A stretch of DNA of 64,000 nucleotides from Conchocele bisecta (lineage: Eukaryota; Mollusca; Bivalvia; Lucinida; Thyasiridae): NCBI GenBank assembly GCA_029237695.1, contig CM055266.1, positions 111,431,370 to 111,495,369 on the forward strand, given 5' to 3'. Position numbers and translations under genes: made by a program. The notes beneath the pieces were generated by a model, which searched no databases, was not told the DNA's origin, and was given only the letters and a program-made list of their open reading frames with translations. Below, one piece after another: positions 34,482 to 45,989 of the stretch; within the stretch, counting starts at the first letter, position 1; each line of letters opens with the position of its first letter.

Positions 34482-35322
34482 GAGCAGTCTCGGAATGTCT
34501 CATTCTTCTGTTGCCACGCACGCCTGCCACTTTCGGACACATTTGTTGTGACTGGCTACAGACCTATTCTGATAGTAGACATAATATCCTTGAAGTTGGT
34601 GACAACAAATTAAAGGGGTGGGAAAGGGATGGGGGTGGGTGCAACGGAATCGAAAAATGTGGGGTTGTCCCTCTGACTAAAATGGGTGGAAATGCAAGGT
34701 TTGACCATGTCCAGCCGTGGGTAAACGTTTGCCGTGGCACTAGGGAACTGTTTGAACCCACGGCCTACGGCCTTGTGGTTCAAATAGTTCCCACGTGTCC
34801 CAGCAAACGTTTACACACGGTTGGACATTGTCGAACGTTATTGTTACATTTCCATCTGAAATATCATGCAATTTGAGCATATATACAGTACTTTCGGTAC
34901 TTTGATTATCTGCTCCATTCAAACATCTGCTTTACAAATACATATTCTGGGGCCGCAGTACACGTCGCATGATGCAGCCGCATCAATTTATATTTTTTAG
35001 CACGACCGTTGTGAACTAGGTTGGTGACGTAATGGCGCGTTCTGGTAACTTCATGAGACACATGCATTACGTAGTGTTGGCTTGGCCCAGGAATAAGCAT
35101 TGTCTACAGCCATGGTCAAACAGCACGCGCTGCACGTTTGAACACGGCTGTGAGCGGTGTCTAACAACGGCAGTCATGTAACAATGAGCTGTTAACTCTT
35201 GATATTCTCATTGCAGATAAACAATGTAATGTGTCCTACATGTGAGCGATAGTGCGAATGCGGTGCTGGTGATCGGTTGTTGGAGGAGTGAATAAACAAT
35301 GCATGTAGCCTGTGAAACATAA
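34482..35322. other. Non-coding DNA with a roughly 125-bp palindrome
   Basis: At 34703-34830 arms containing GTCCAGCCGTGGGTAAACG and the complement of CGTTTACACACGGTTGGAC fold around ACGGCCTACGGCC. No gene is supported. Confidence 0.55.
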
Positions 35323-35590
35323 GGAGCCCCGCAGGGGACGTAAAATTATTTTTTTTTTATTAATTCGTTTACATCGTGGGAACGAATTGTTAATTCGAGG
35401 GAACGAATTGTTAAATTGAGGGAACGAATGGTCATTTCGTGGGAACGAATTGTTAATTCGAGGCAACGAATTGTTATATCGTGGGAACGAATTGTTAATT
35501 CTAGGAACCGAATTGTTACATTGATGGAACGAATTGTTATTTCGTGGGAACGAATTAATACTAAAATATCCATGTCCCCTGCGGGGCTCC
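35323..35590. mobile_element. TIR-bounded minisatellite element, copy 2
   Basis: Same GGAGCCCCGCAGGGGACGTA ends (right end CCCCTGCGGGGCTCC) and GGAACGAATTGTTAA filling as 23588-24011, but with fewer internal units (about nine). Confidence 0.85.
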
Positions 35591-35914
35591 GTAGAAACCG
35601 CTCCTATGTATGTGATGTGTCTATTTTCTTAGGACAACAAGGATGATTAGATGATACATATATTTATGTACGTCTGACAGATTTAAAAGAGAACATACAA
35701 AGTATGTGATGGTACTTCACTATAGTGCTACCACTTCATCGCGGCGTTATTTGAATACCTTTGTTTACATAACAGTCGGTCATAAATAATAAAGGGAATT
35801 CCTTTATATATTCACCCACCAGTCTTGCCAGTGTGTTTCAAACCATTCGTGCGAAGGAGGCCATACTAATATCAGAGAACCTGCTTACATAACCGGCGGT
35901 GGTTCTGTCTGTGG

Positions 35915-36360
35915 ACACCGTAGACCCTGATCAGCCTGTACATACACTTCCCGAGCGAGCTCCATTCCGCCTGTATATACTGTAGACCCTGATCAGCCTG
36001 CGAATAAATTGTCCGTTTCTCGAATGAGATCGGTTCAGTCTAGTGACACTGTAGACGCTGATCAGCCTACACATACACTTACCGAGCGAGCTCCGTTCCG
36101 CCTGTATATACTGTAGACCCTGATCAGCCGGCGAATAAATTGTCCGTTTCCCGAGTGAGATAGGTTCAGTCTAGTGACACTGTAGACCCTGATCAGCCTG
36201 CACATACACTCAGAAACGTGCCTAGTTACATAGGGTGCTGTATTAAAATACACCCACACCCACAGGTTTACCACTTCCGTTTTATATACAGCGGAACGGA
36301 GCTCGCTCGGGAAGTGTATGTACAGGCTGATCAGGGTCTACGGTGTCCACAGACAGAACC
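35915..36360. repeat. Tandem repeats with GTAGACCCTGATCAGCCTG
   Basis: The motif GTAGACNCTGATCAGCC recurs about every 65-70 bp, alternating between GAGCGAGCTCC and GAATAAATTGTCCGTTTC contexts. One inverted copy (CAGGCTGATCAGGGTCTACG) lies near 36325 with the complementary GAGCTCGCTCGG context. Confidence 0.85.
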
Positions 36361-36554
36361 ACGACATCAATTCCACATTTCATTAACTATTTTAGCGGAA
36401 TCGACATGTCGGATAAGTATGCATATTATGACAGTAGCATGCATTTTGGTACACAACTAGGGAACATTGTTTTAAGTTTATTTTAGCTATATTGGCATTT
36501 CATATGTGTCACGGGACAAAAATGCTAGCCATATTCCAGTACAGCCGTACATCC

Positions 36555-37580
36555 AGTACATCGGTTCCGGTACAGCCAGAGATATATAGTGTTTGGACTG
36601 TGCGTCCGTGTTTCCGTGTGTCCGTGTGCCCGGCAAATTAAGAAGTTCGTCGGAGTTTGTCAATGTGTGTCATAACGTCTATATCCCTAGGAGGATTGCT
36701 TAAATATTTAATCACAGCATACCCGTGAACAAATGCCATACACCCATGCTGTCATTATTATTACTTTGACCTTTTGACCTTGACATTTTAACCTACACAA
36801 TTTAGAACATTTTCACACATTAATAAGTTCGCCGGAGTTTCTCAATGTGTGTCAAAACGTCTGTAACCCTTGAAGGATTGCTCAAATATTTTAACACATC
36901 ATACCTGTGAAAAAATGCCATACATCCATGCTGTCATTAATATGACCTTGACCTTCTGACCTTCACATTTTAACATACTCGACTTTGAACTTGTTCACAC
37001 ATTAATAAGTTGCCCGGAGTTTCTCAATTCTGTCATTACTCTTTTTCCCTTTATAGATTACTTCAATATTTCAATACATCATACATGTGGAAAAATGTCA
37101 CACATCCATGCTGACCTTATTATGACCTTGACCTTTTGACATTCACAACTTTGAACTGTTCTTTCACATTAAGAAGTTTGCCAGAGTTTCTCAATGTTGT
37201 CATAACTTATATATCCCTCGGTGGTTTACTAATACTTCAATACATCATACTTCAGGGCGTCCATGCTGCCCTTAATATGACCATGAACTTTTGACCTTCA
37301 CAACGTTGATCTTTTTTTCTCACATTAAGAAGTTCGCCGGAGTTTATCATTTCTGCCATAACTTCTATATTCCTTGATGGATTGCTTTAATATTTCAATA
37401 CATCATACCTGTGGACATATGCCACACATCCACACTGCCCTTAATATAACCATGACCTGTTGACCTTCATAAATGTGCTCGTGAAGACTTATCACTTTGG
37501 TTAATTAACTTTGTCACAGTTTCTCCAATCTGCCACCGGGGACATTCATGTGCCGACAGGCCACATTTCTTGGTTGTAAT
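36555..37580 (+). mobile_element. Pearl-like element with five core repeats
   Basis: The head has TATATAGTGTTTGG and CCGTGTTTCCGTGTGTCC. About five diverged core units of roughly 180 bp follow (AAGTTCGCCGGAGTTTCTCA, TCCATGCTGTCATTA, ATGACCTTGACCTTTTGAC). The end ACATTTCTTGGTTG recalls the CATTTCTAGTT ends of the elements at 6.7-11.3 kb. The core is related to the repeat at 13.3-13.6 kb. Confidence 0.55.
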
Positions 37581-40500
37581 CACAACGCTCGCAGTTGTAT
37601 AACATTGCTTAGTATTCCTATAAACATGGTTTATTTGTTTTGAAAATCAAACATCTCCGTAGATATCCCATATTTGTGAAGAAATACCACTTCTTTTGGA
37701 CTTTTTGAAGGTTGGAATGAAGAAGGACAACAAAACATTTCTGTCGATCATGTACTTTCTTATGTAAAGAAAGAAAATATACAATTACCCCACCAATCGT
37801 ATATTAAATCTGTTTCATATCATATTTGCATCTGCAAAAGTGTAAGATATATTTCATACCTGTGAAGTGTACATACATGTTGGAACCTACGATATACATG
37901 AAATTGAACATTATCATATATTTCAGTAGGTTTCCATATATGTGATGTATTCAACAGCTTAATATCGTTTTCTGCATGTCAATCATGTGCCTGATTTGCG
38001 GAACGATGAATACAAACACATAATTGCAGTGGCCCATAACTAATATTGCAATAAATACAACTGTAATATTGCCCCATCCGTCTTAAATTACTTGATCTTA
38101 CATAGTGTATAGTTTATGTATTTTCAGACAGTTACATGTGATTATGTTTAAAATATAAGCAACATTTACTGATAATGGCTGATATGTCGTTTATCTTACA
38201 GAACACCATACATGTCTTGGAAACTTCCGCGATTTTAATATTTAACACAGCATAAAATGACCTTACCGGTTGGCCTATTTTTTAAAGGTCATTAAATACA
38301 TACACTTTATCAGGTAAACAAATCAAACAAACACACATGTAGGTACCGGCTCTGAAATGTCTGTCTTCTCTCTAGATGTTTTATCAATGTGATGTAGACT
38401 TCAGCCAATAGACGTCGGAGTGGTTCTATGCATAGTACCCATGATTTGCCGATCCAATGTAAATATGAGTGTCTTAACAGTTTGTAAAATAATCAACAGA
38501 GAGTAGGAAGTCTTCCTCTATTAATTATTACTAGCATTACAGCCATGTGCAAGATACTACTCCACTGTTGGAACTGAGGACTTAATGATGCTCTGTAAGA
38601 ATACCAGTCATCCAGAGACAATACACATGGTACATCTTCTACAGACATGCAGTTACTATAACGTTGTGATTTTTACTACGTGAGATTTATGGATGTAATG
38701 CTTCCCTTTCCCTGACATAACACCATATGTTGTTGTAAGTGCAGATGTTCACCTACATTGTAATGGCTGTACACATGATATGAAGGCAAGCAGTACCACG
38801 TCATATGCAATCGGTCAGTTCCATTAGACTAACCTTGCAAGAGTGTCAGCTTAGTTTATAGACACTAGTTGTATATTTAAAATATTACTACATGCATGTT
38901 ATGGTTTTCAGGAAGGAATGGGAATAGACAGCTGATATCATTATTTTATCATGTAGATAAGTATTTGGTTTCTGCCATGATAAGCAAACCATGAAATGGC
39001 CCTCTCTTCTTTTTGCAATGAAATGATCATATTGTACCACATTTAGATAATAACAGCATATTCCTTAACACAAAGGCACAAGTGTAATAATGTTCTTTAT
39101 GGGTCAATTACTGCTAGTTCCATAATGTAAATCGTACTACATGTATTACATATAATAGAATACTAACTATTTTTCGAAATGTCATTTTTAAGTATCGTCA
39201 ATATGTTTTAACAAATCCAGATTTTTTTTCAACGTGTATACAAATTGAAACTGGTGCATCTACGCGCATAACATAAACTTCTGGTATGGTTGATCACATA
39301 AATAGTAAATATACATTACAACGTAAACGAATATCTTGCTTCGAATATAGTGGCGGTGTGGTACTTGGAGAGTCAACCAGCATCTAAGGGACGCTGCTGT
39401 CTCCAATAAGAATATTTGCTGGCAGTAATTCTGCAAAACTCACGTATTTTCATAGCATGGCTACGGTTCTGCATATCGCTTACCATGCAGAGAGGGAAAT
39501 CAGATCTGGTTAACACTTTCACTGTTAATGAACTAAAATGCGAATCGGATTGGCTACCCTGTAGGGGAACACAATGCGTGGCACCATAAATACGTATGAT
39601 ACTGGAGTATTTAAGAGTTACCGCCCACAACTGTAATACGACATAATGATAAACAATTCAATATACAGACCACAATGGACAACAGTGTAAACAGGATGGA
39701 CCAGACCATTGACACGGCTTGTTATTTTCTACATAACCGAGCCAATACATATGCAACTTTAGGTGCATTTTAGCCTTGGATTCGATTGTGAGGGGTAATG
39801 TTGTTTTTGTCTTTATTATAACTCGCATGCTTATCCGCAATACTGAACTCATTCATTCCAAATGTCATTCACTCAGGATCTTTACTGGAATATGACACAA
39901 ATGAACATGTGCAATAAAACCGCACTTGTAACTTATATTAGTCTGGTAATCGTATACTGTGATTTGCATGAATAGCATGACGTTTATAATCTTGCAACTT
40001 TTTACCAGCAACATGGTAATGGAATACAAGAAGGGAAACCTTATATGTGAATAAATACAATACTCAGAGATGTGCTAAGCTGCTAGATGAGACACTGCAA
40101 GAGAGTGGCTGTTCTATAAAACATACACATGGAGATGGTCTGGTCATGTAGACAGTAATATAAATGTACACAACAGGTGAAGCTCGTTATATTTGATAAC
40201 ACGGATCTCATTGGAAAATGCTAGTGATGATACTGTTGATATTCTCATCAGACTATGTTACAAATGGAAGATATACCATATACCATAAGATTAAACAGGC
40301 AATGCACATTGTTTGCACAGAAACTTGCAATAGTATTGTTTACCAATGCTATTCTTTACAATGTATCACTGATATATGATATTGGAGAATGCCTGCCACT
40401 AAAGTGTATACAATGACTCATATTACTGTGCTCAGGCGCTAGTAATTTTAAATAAAATGAATGGGGTCTCATCAACAGCTAAGGGCATATAGGGACGGGA

Positions 40501-41155
40501 CCATTGTTTAAAGTCTAGTCCGACAGACCAGTGGGATGGAAATACTATGAAAGTATTATTAGTGCCCTAGGGTAGGGTTTGAACTCACAACTTTCAGTAT
40601 TCTACATCATCCCTATATTTTCAAATGAAGATACAACCAGTGACTCATACGTATGAAGGTTGTGTAGTGGAGAAAATATAAAATGGAAACTTATCCTGCT
40701 GTGTTGGCATCATGTTTGACCGCGGTACATTGTCAGTTACAAGAACTACTACCAAGTTCAAATGTGGACCGGATATGAAACGGTTGACAGCAAATTAATT
40801 CACATTCAAATATGCATTGTTGGCATCAAGAATACTTGAATTGGTCCGGTACAAGTAGAAACAAGGGAATCAGTATCACAAATCTGGCAGCATTGATAAT
40901 AAACACAATAACAATAAAAAATACTTTAACAGTTTTGCCTTATAAACAAGGTGAACATAGGTATATAATGACATTGAGCTTGGGCGGTCGGACGTGGGTC
41001 GTATTCAAATCTAAGCAACATCCATAGACACGCATTGTGGCCAAATAGTATCAACATCGGTTCAAGAGTTATTAAAAAATGAAAACGTGTTATTAATGAA
41101 CTCACGTACGTGCATGGACTAACGACATATCCCTTGCATATTAGTCCAGTAAATA
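37581..41155. other. AT-rich DNA without recognisable genes
   Basis: Short ORFs are scattered on both strands without motifs. On the minus strand near 40560-40620 GAGTTCAAACCCTACC resembles a tRNA B box and could mark a SINE, but no A box or second copy was confirmed. Nothing else stands out. Confidence 0.45.
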
Positions 41156-41755
41156 AAATGTTGAGGTTGGACAAAATTGCAACATTTACTTTCTCAACCG
41201 TTTTCAAGGCTTTGAAGAAAACAAATTGTCTACCAAAATCAACTCTGAGGAAACACCTGAAACTAAGTCAAATCCAAGATGGCTGCCATTTAAATTAAGC
41301 AAAAAACAACATATAAAATCGGAACAAATCATGAAATCAGATGCAGATAGTGTATAATTATATGTGGATGAATAACATAAGTCCAACTAACGTAGAGTAA
41401 TACTTTTGGGCGTTCTAGGCAACCTAGAATCCAAAGTGGCCTCCAAAATATATTTAAAAAATCACGCTTTAGACAACTGATCAAAACATAATAATTTTTG
41501 CAAGGTTGAAAAGAAATGCCACAAGTAGTATCTCAATTGAATGTAGCTCAACGATGTGTTTACATTTGAGGAAAAATGTGTGTGCTAAAATAAAATTTGA
41601 GAAATCCAAGATGGTCACCATTGCAATAACTAATTTATATCGCAGACACTTGGTATATTTATTGATATATTACTTATAAAATTAATGTATATTTGTTTTA
41701 GGTACATTTTTGAAAGGTATTACTAATCAAATTCCAAGATGGCCGCCAAAATGTA
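41156..41755 (+). repeat. Left arm of about 600-bp inverted repeat around E1
   Basis: The reverse complement lies at about 45300-45945. Shared landmarks in order are TTGGACAAAATTGCAACATT, TCAAATCCAAGATGGC(T/C)GCC, GTGTATAATTATA(T/A)GTGGATGA, CTAGGCAAC, GTAGCTCAA(C/T)GATGTG and TCCAAGATGG. Four CAAGATGGCNGCC motifs lie in it. Divergence is about 20 percent. Confidence 0.75.
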
Positions 41756-41900
41756 GAAACAAATAATTTAAAAATTTGCAGTAGGGCACAACGAGAGTGC
41801 CGAAGGTCATAATATAAGTCCGTCGAATTGAAGGCCAGTCAACAAGGGGATATAACTCACAGAAAACCAAAAGGGTTATTCATCATGACGTGATAAACAT

Positions 41901-42088
41901 GCAGCACACCTAGGAAAAACCTTAGAAATACCTAGGAGGGTCTCGACTTTTTGGACTCCTCCTCCTTGCCAAAGGGTCATGGTCTCGAAATATACAGCAG
42001 GCTCTTTGCTGCCTCCGTGTTGCCCCCTCGGAGTCCAAAAAGACTAGACCCGCCTATGCATTTCCTAGGTCTTTCCTAGGTGTGCTGC
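41901..42088. repeat. Terminal palindrome of virus-like element E1
   Basis: Arms of about 58 bp, CAGCACACCTAGGAAA... with GACTTTTTGGACTCC and their complement, fold around a 70-bp loop. The CCTAGG motif repeats in each arm. It lies immediately before the first E1 gene and resembles the hairpin ends of small linear DNA genomes. Confidence 0.75.
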
Positions 42089-42187
42089 TAGCACGCCCAG
42101 TTTGTTTGTTGGTATGCCTGGGCTTTCCAACAAACCATCTCGCCTGGGCAATGCCTGGGAAATTTTCTTTCCTAATGGACAAATGCA

Positions 42188-42221
42188 AATTTCTATATAT
42201 ACGAAAAATATATTTTCGTAG
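42188..42221 (+). promoter_or_regulatory. TATA-like box and operator-like palindrome before the HTH gene
   Basis: CTATATATAC is followed directly by TACGAAAA ATATA TTTTCGTA, an inverted repeat with 8-bp arms, about 20-45 bp upstream of the ATG at 42239. A small HTH protein preceded by such a palindrome suggests possible autoregulation; that is inference. Confidence 0.4.
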
Positions 42222-42238
42222 CTTTCGTGCAAAACAAA

Positions 42239-42445
42239 ATGCCACAGAAACGAGAATTGTCGGAACAAGATATTCAAGAAATTCGAGATCTTCGAGGTGT
42301 CGAGAGCGCGGACGAGATAAAGAAGAGATTTGGAATCGGAACTACTAATCTTCGGAAAATCTGGAAGGCCGTCGATGCGGAACGTAAGGCTAGTGCCGCT
42401 GCTACCGTTGCGGCAAATACTCGAACTCGAGAAGATGTAGAGTGA
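42239..42445 (+). CDS. E1 small helix-turn-helix protein (68 aa)
   Basis: The product starts MPQKRELSEQDIQEIRDLRG and continues with ADEIKKRFGIGTTNLRKIW, a compact arrangement with the spacing of a helix-turn-helix: helix, G-I-G turn, recognition helix with NLRKIW. An alanine-rich basic tail follows. It could be a sequence-specific regulator of the element; no homologue is named. The frame is intact, unlike other E1 genes. I chose the ATG at 42239 over an in-frame GTG at 42227 because it follows the TATA-like box and palindrome. The minus-strand ORF here is a shadow. Confidence 0.6.
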   Translation: MPQKRELSEQDIQEIRDLRGVESADEIKKRFGIGTTNLRKIWKAVDAERKASAAATVAANTRTREDVE

Positions 42446-42524
42446 GAATATGTGCCTAGATATTCTGGGCCAACATAATTTCCAACAGATGTTCTAGGAA
42501 GTTTGCAAGAAACACATTTCTGCG

Positions 42525-42862
42525 ATGGAAAGACTTTTGGAAAAACATTTGGATTCTTTGGAACACAGATTGTTGGATGGTCTTTCTTCCGATTCCGGAT
42601 CTTCCTATTCTCCAGAATCTGTTTGTTCCGAACAAAACGAACGAACGGGTTGGAAATACATTCCATCTGGAGCACTTTGCAAACTGCAAATACTTGGGGG
42701 TTGGTTTTGCTCGTTGTGTACGCGATATGGAAACACACTAGAAAGAAAATTGCTGCGAAAGTGGCATAGACAAAGGTCGCGCAAGCGAAATATGTGGAAC
42801 CAAAATTCGAAGACGACTACGCCCACACGGAAAATCCCCACGATCATTTCTATATGCGCTAG
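42525..42862 (+). pseudogene. E1 putative small membrane protein, broken
   Basis: ATG at 42525 opens an acidic, serine-rich N-terminus (MERLLEKHLDSLEHRLL). A frameshift near 42685 leads to a hydrophobic segment (WGLVLLVVYAIW) and a basic stop-transfer-like tail. An in-frame TAG lies at 42767-42769, after which the text remains coding-like (YVEPKFEDDYAHTENPH) to a TAG at 42860-42862. That last stop overlaps the stop of the opposite-strand gene in the tetranucleotide CTAG. A type of small virion or membrane protein is plausible, but the family is unknown. Confidence 0.5.
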
Positions 42863-43801
42863 TTTGTTTCTCGATCTGCAACGGGACACACGACGAACCA
42901 GCGAGATTTCTTCTTGCTAGGAGTAGTTCTGGGTTCTCCAATTCTGCAGCGAAGAGGATTCTGTAGCGTGGATAGAGGCACCCCGATGTTTTCCACCGCT
43001 CTCTCTAGCAAATAGCCAACATTTGGTATCTCCTCGTCCGTATTTGCCTCAAGTCTTCCCCCGTAGATACCAAGAATAGAATCGTTCGTTGTTTGTTTCG
43101 GTACGTAGTGTTTGCATATCTACTACAAACGTACACTCCAGGCTCCATGTCCAGATCGCGTACTAGCTTGGTTGTCTTCGAAACGGTTGTCTCGACTATC
43201 TGCAGAGGTTCCAGAGTTTGATATTCCGTCGCCTAGTCTACCAGTTTCTGTACATTGGTTTTCTGTTCTGGATCTGGGGTTTCGACTATTTCTATGGGGT
43301 TCCAACAGACCGCGTTCCCATCTTCCGATTTGAATATTCTGCTTTTTCCAACGCATATCTGAAGTGTCGCACCGGGTCCCGGCCAACTCGTGTATTTCCA
43401 GTCGGCGTCGAGTTCGTCGCTATCGAAGTCGTCCCAACAGCTTTCTACAATTATTTCCAAACCTTTCGTCGACCACACGCATACTGTGTCCATTCCCTCG
43501 CTAGCCAACACGGAAAGTGTGGTTTGGAAGATTCTCGATATCCACGAATGCTCCAAACGGTTTTTCCATCCCCCAACTCTGCTAGCCTCTTTGTTCTCTT
43601 GGTGTAAAGCTCTCTGCGCAACTCCTTCCTGTCCCGCTCCAATTGTTCTACGTATTCGGCACGCTTTCTCGCCGCTTCGAACAATTTGTCCAAATCATTT
43701 TTGTCTCCACGTGTACTCCGTTCCAAATAGTGTGCAAGCTCTCTCTCCAGTGTGGGTACTCTCCAGGCCTCTGCCGCCTCCAAGTCTTGTATCTGCAGCA
43801 T
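42859..43801 (-). pseudogene. E1 coiled-coil protein of about 310 residues, broken, unrecognised
   Basis: From ATG at 43799-43801 the N-terminus is a long charged helix (VPTLERELAHYLERS, EQLERDRKELRRELY) with coiled-coil character. A frameshift near 43570 leads to a globular region with WSTKGLEIIVESCWDDF, WPGPGATLQICVGK and WNPIEIVETPDPE. An in-frame TAG follows at 43233-43235, then VETTVSKTTKLVRDLDMEPG. A second frameshift near 43100 leads to SILGIYGGRLEANTDEEIPN, LLERAVENIGVPLS and a basic end with SKKKSRWFVVCPVADRE. The stop is at 42859-42861, within CTAG. Codon composition is clearly coding over about 940 bp. Function is unknown; it could be a structural or replication-associated protein of the element. 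Confidence 0.55.
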
Positions 43802-43833
43802 TTTCTGTGTGACATGTGGAAACTTTTTTCGAG

Positions 43834-44055
43834 ATGGCGAAACGAGTAGAGATGTCAAAAAAAAAAATGCACCTGGCAAGTCTCTAGGCGGAGAGTTCTA
43901 TCGAATGGTGGGTGGTGGTGTACCCGGGTTTTTTGTTGGTGCCGTCTCGTGGTTGCCGAAACGGTGGTGGCTAACACTTTTTCCCGCTCTTATAATCGTG
44001 TGTTCGCTACGCGGAGAGGAACATTGTCAAATTATTTCCGATGTGACGCGTGTGA
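43834..44055 (+). pseudogene. E1 second putative membrane protein
   Basis: ATG at 43834, only 32 bp from the divergent coiled-coil gene start, opens a basic N-terminus (MAKRVEMSKKK). The frame slips in an A run of about 11 bases (43857-43868). It continues with GGEFYRMVGGGVPGFFVGAV and WWLTLFPALIIVCSL, a probable transmembrane segment. The true 3' end is unclear because sequence beyond about 44060 is shared with E2. Confidence 0.4.
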
Positions 44056-44165
44056 AGTTTGGACCTCTTATCAAGAGGAAAAACTACACATCAGATCGGT
44101 TTGATCTTTCTAACAGTTTTTCTGATTTGAATTATTACTTAACGATAATACTTGCGAGCACGTAC

Positions 44166-44390
44166 TTACTTGCTAACCAGTCGATGCGTATCGCGATTGC
44201 CAACGCATGGTGGAGATAGCAATGACTCGGATCTGGTCCCTACCCCGCAATTCCGACATGGGCGAGGCGAAACGGACCCTTTTCGCATCCATGACTGGTG
44301 ATGCTTGCAATACTCGTAAATACCGGTACGATGACATCTCTCGTGACTACCTGTCTTCAACCACGCACAATTATTCTTAACTGGAACCAT
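44166..44390 (-). CDS. E1 small zinc-binding protein (74 aa), shared with E2
   Basis: The intact frame starts at ATG 44388-44390. It has regularly spaced metal ligands: CAWLKTGSHERCHRTG, YEYCKHH, then CRNCGVGT. The same protein is encoded at the left end of E2 (51463-51665), with most substitutions leaving the Cys/His positions and the SHERCHRTGIYEYCKHH core unchanged. Small CxxxxHxxC...YCxxH proteins occur in several DNA virus groups. A role in DNA binding or regulation is inference. In both elements it lies just inside the terminal repeat and points inward. Confidence 0.6.
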   Translation of the reverse strand: MVPVKNNCAWLKTGSHERCHRTGIYEYCKHHQSWMRKGSVSPRPCRNCGVGTRSESLLSPPCVGNRDTHRLVSK

Positions 44391-44645
44391 TGTGTTATGA
44401 TGATGATACTGAGTATATCCTAAGGGAGACATTTCTCTAACACGACTTCCGACGTGGCCGGCTCGGTATGACGGGCTAGGTGTAGAGTCGGGAAATAACC
44501 CGAAGGGAAATACCCGGAAGGGAACGAAAGGGGATACCCACGAGGTAAATACCCTCAACAATTCTCATTGTCATAATACCACATTCTCATGTTTTTTGCG
44601 ATAACAGTTGAGCCTACCACCCCCCCCCCCCTTTCTTGGTGATTT
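44391..44645. repeat. E1 right-terminal region
   Basis: Holds ATACTCAGTAT (as in E2's left end). AATACCACATTCTCATGTTTT (44570-44590) recurs inverted at 46103-46125. A C run of about 13 at 44622-44634 is comparable to the homopolymer inside E2's terminal palindromes. It is probably a decayed terminus; no target duplication was seen. Confidence 0.45.
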
Positions 44646-45299
44646 ATTTTTTAATGTTTGTATATGTATTTATATAGTGATTTTTCAAACTCGTATCATT
44701 TTGACTCCTACATACTACTAAGGGAGATAATCTACAACAGCGGATGCATGCCATACGTCTTTTATTGATCAAACATTTAGTCGAAAATTGCTCCAAATAA
44801 CTCGTGTAAACGAAATAGGGCAGTAGTATCGAGGATACGATAATAATGCGGTGAATTGCCGGTCTTGGCATGAGCTAGACGTTATTTTCTGCATTAAAAG
44901 TAAACAACAAGCATACCAGAATTCCCAATTTGAGTCTCCAATTGATCATAATAATGATTTAATGTTCGACTGCCAGAATATGGATACGATAGTTTATATA
45001 TACATACATACTCTAGTGCATTAGATGCCTATGGTGGTCCACGTGTCAATATAAAAACTCCGTGCCAACTTTTGGCTTACAATTCTGCGTAAGCGGACTA
45101 ATCTTCTAAATATAACCGGTGCAAAATCCAATACTGGTGGTACGTGTACGGTTATGATAAAGCGCTATTCTATCCAGCGGGGTATTCCACGGGAGCGATA
45201 TTTCAAACAGGAAGACCTATTTGATTGTCGTTACATGGCTATTCTAGTATTGTGTAAACCGTGTGACAAATAATGGATGACAAAGAAGACAGTCGGCTA
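44646..45299. other. Non-coding spacer between E1 and right inverted repeat
   Basis: No gene seen. ORFs are short and without motifs. Confidence 0.4.
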
Positions 45300-45945
45300 C
45301 AATTCGTGACAACCATCTTGAGTTTTAATTAATAATAACTTTCAAAAATATACCTAAAAACAAGGTTGCATTTATTATATGCAATAATATTAGATTAGTT
45401 TTACCTGTTAACATAGATATTGTTTTATTTATGGCAATGGTTGCCATTTTGGATTTCACCTATTTTAGGGAGTTTCCCCAATTTATATTTTGGCAGACAT
45501 ATTTTTCCTGAAATGTGAACACATCATTGAGCTAAATGCAGTTGAGACACTATTTGTGGCATTTATTTTCTTCAATTTTACAAAAAATATTATTTTCATC
45601 AATTATCAAAAGTGTGATTATTTTACATATATCTTGGCGGCCATTTTGAATGTTGTGTTGCCTAGGACGTCCAAACATATTACTCTATGTTGGTTTGATT
45701 TATATTATTCATCCACTTATAATTATACACTTACTGCATCTAGTGATTAGTTTTTTTCCTTTTTGTTTTTTTTTTTGCTTCATTATTGGCGGCCATCTTG
45801 GATTTGACCTAGTTTCAGGTATTTTCCCAAAGTTGATTTTTTAAAACAATTTTTCTTCCTCAATAACTAATATCAAAGACTTGAAAACAGTTGAGAAAGT
45901 AAATGTTGCTATTTTGTCCAGCCTCAGTGGATTTTGAGGCACAAT
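45300..45945 (-). repeat. Right arm of about 600-bp inverted repeat around E1
   Basis: Reverse complement of 41156-41755. It contains ATGGCGGCC/GGCGGCCATCTTGGATTTG motifs near 45440, 45632 and 45788. Confidence 0.75.
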
Positions 45946-45989
45946 GGTCCCGCACATGTATGTAGGGATTCTCTTTTATTGTTTCAACC

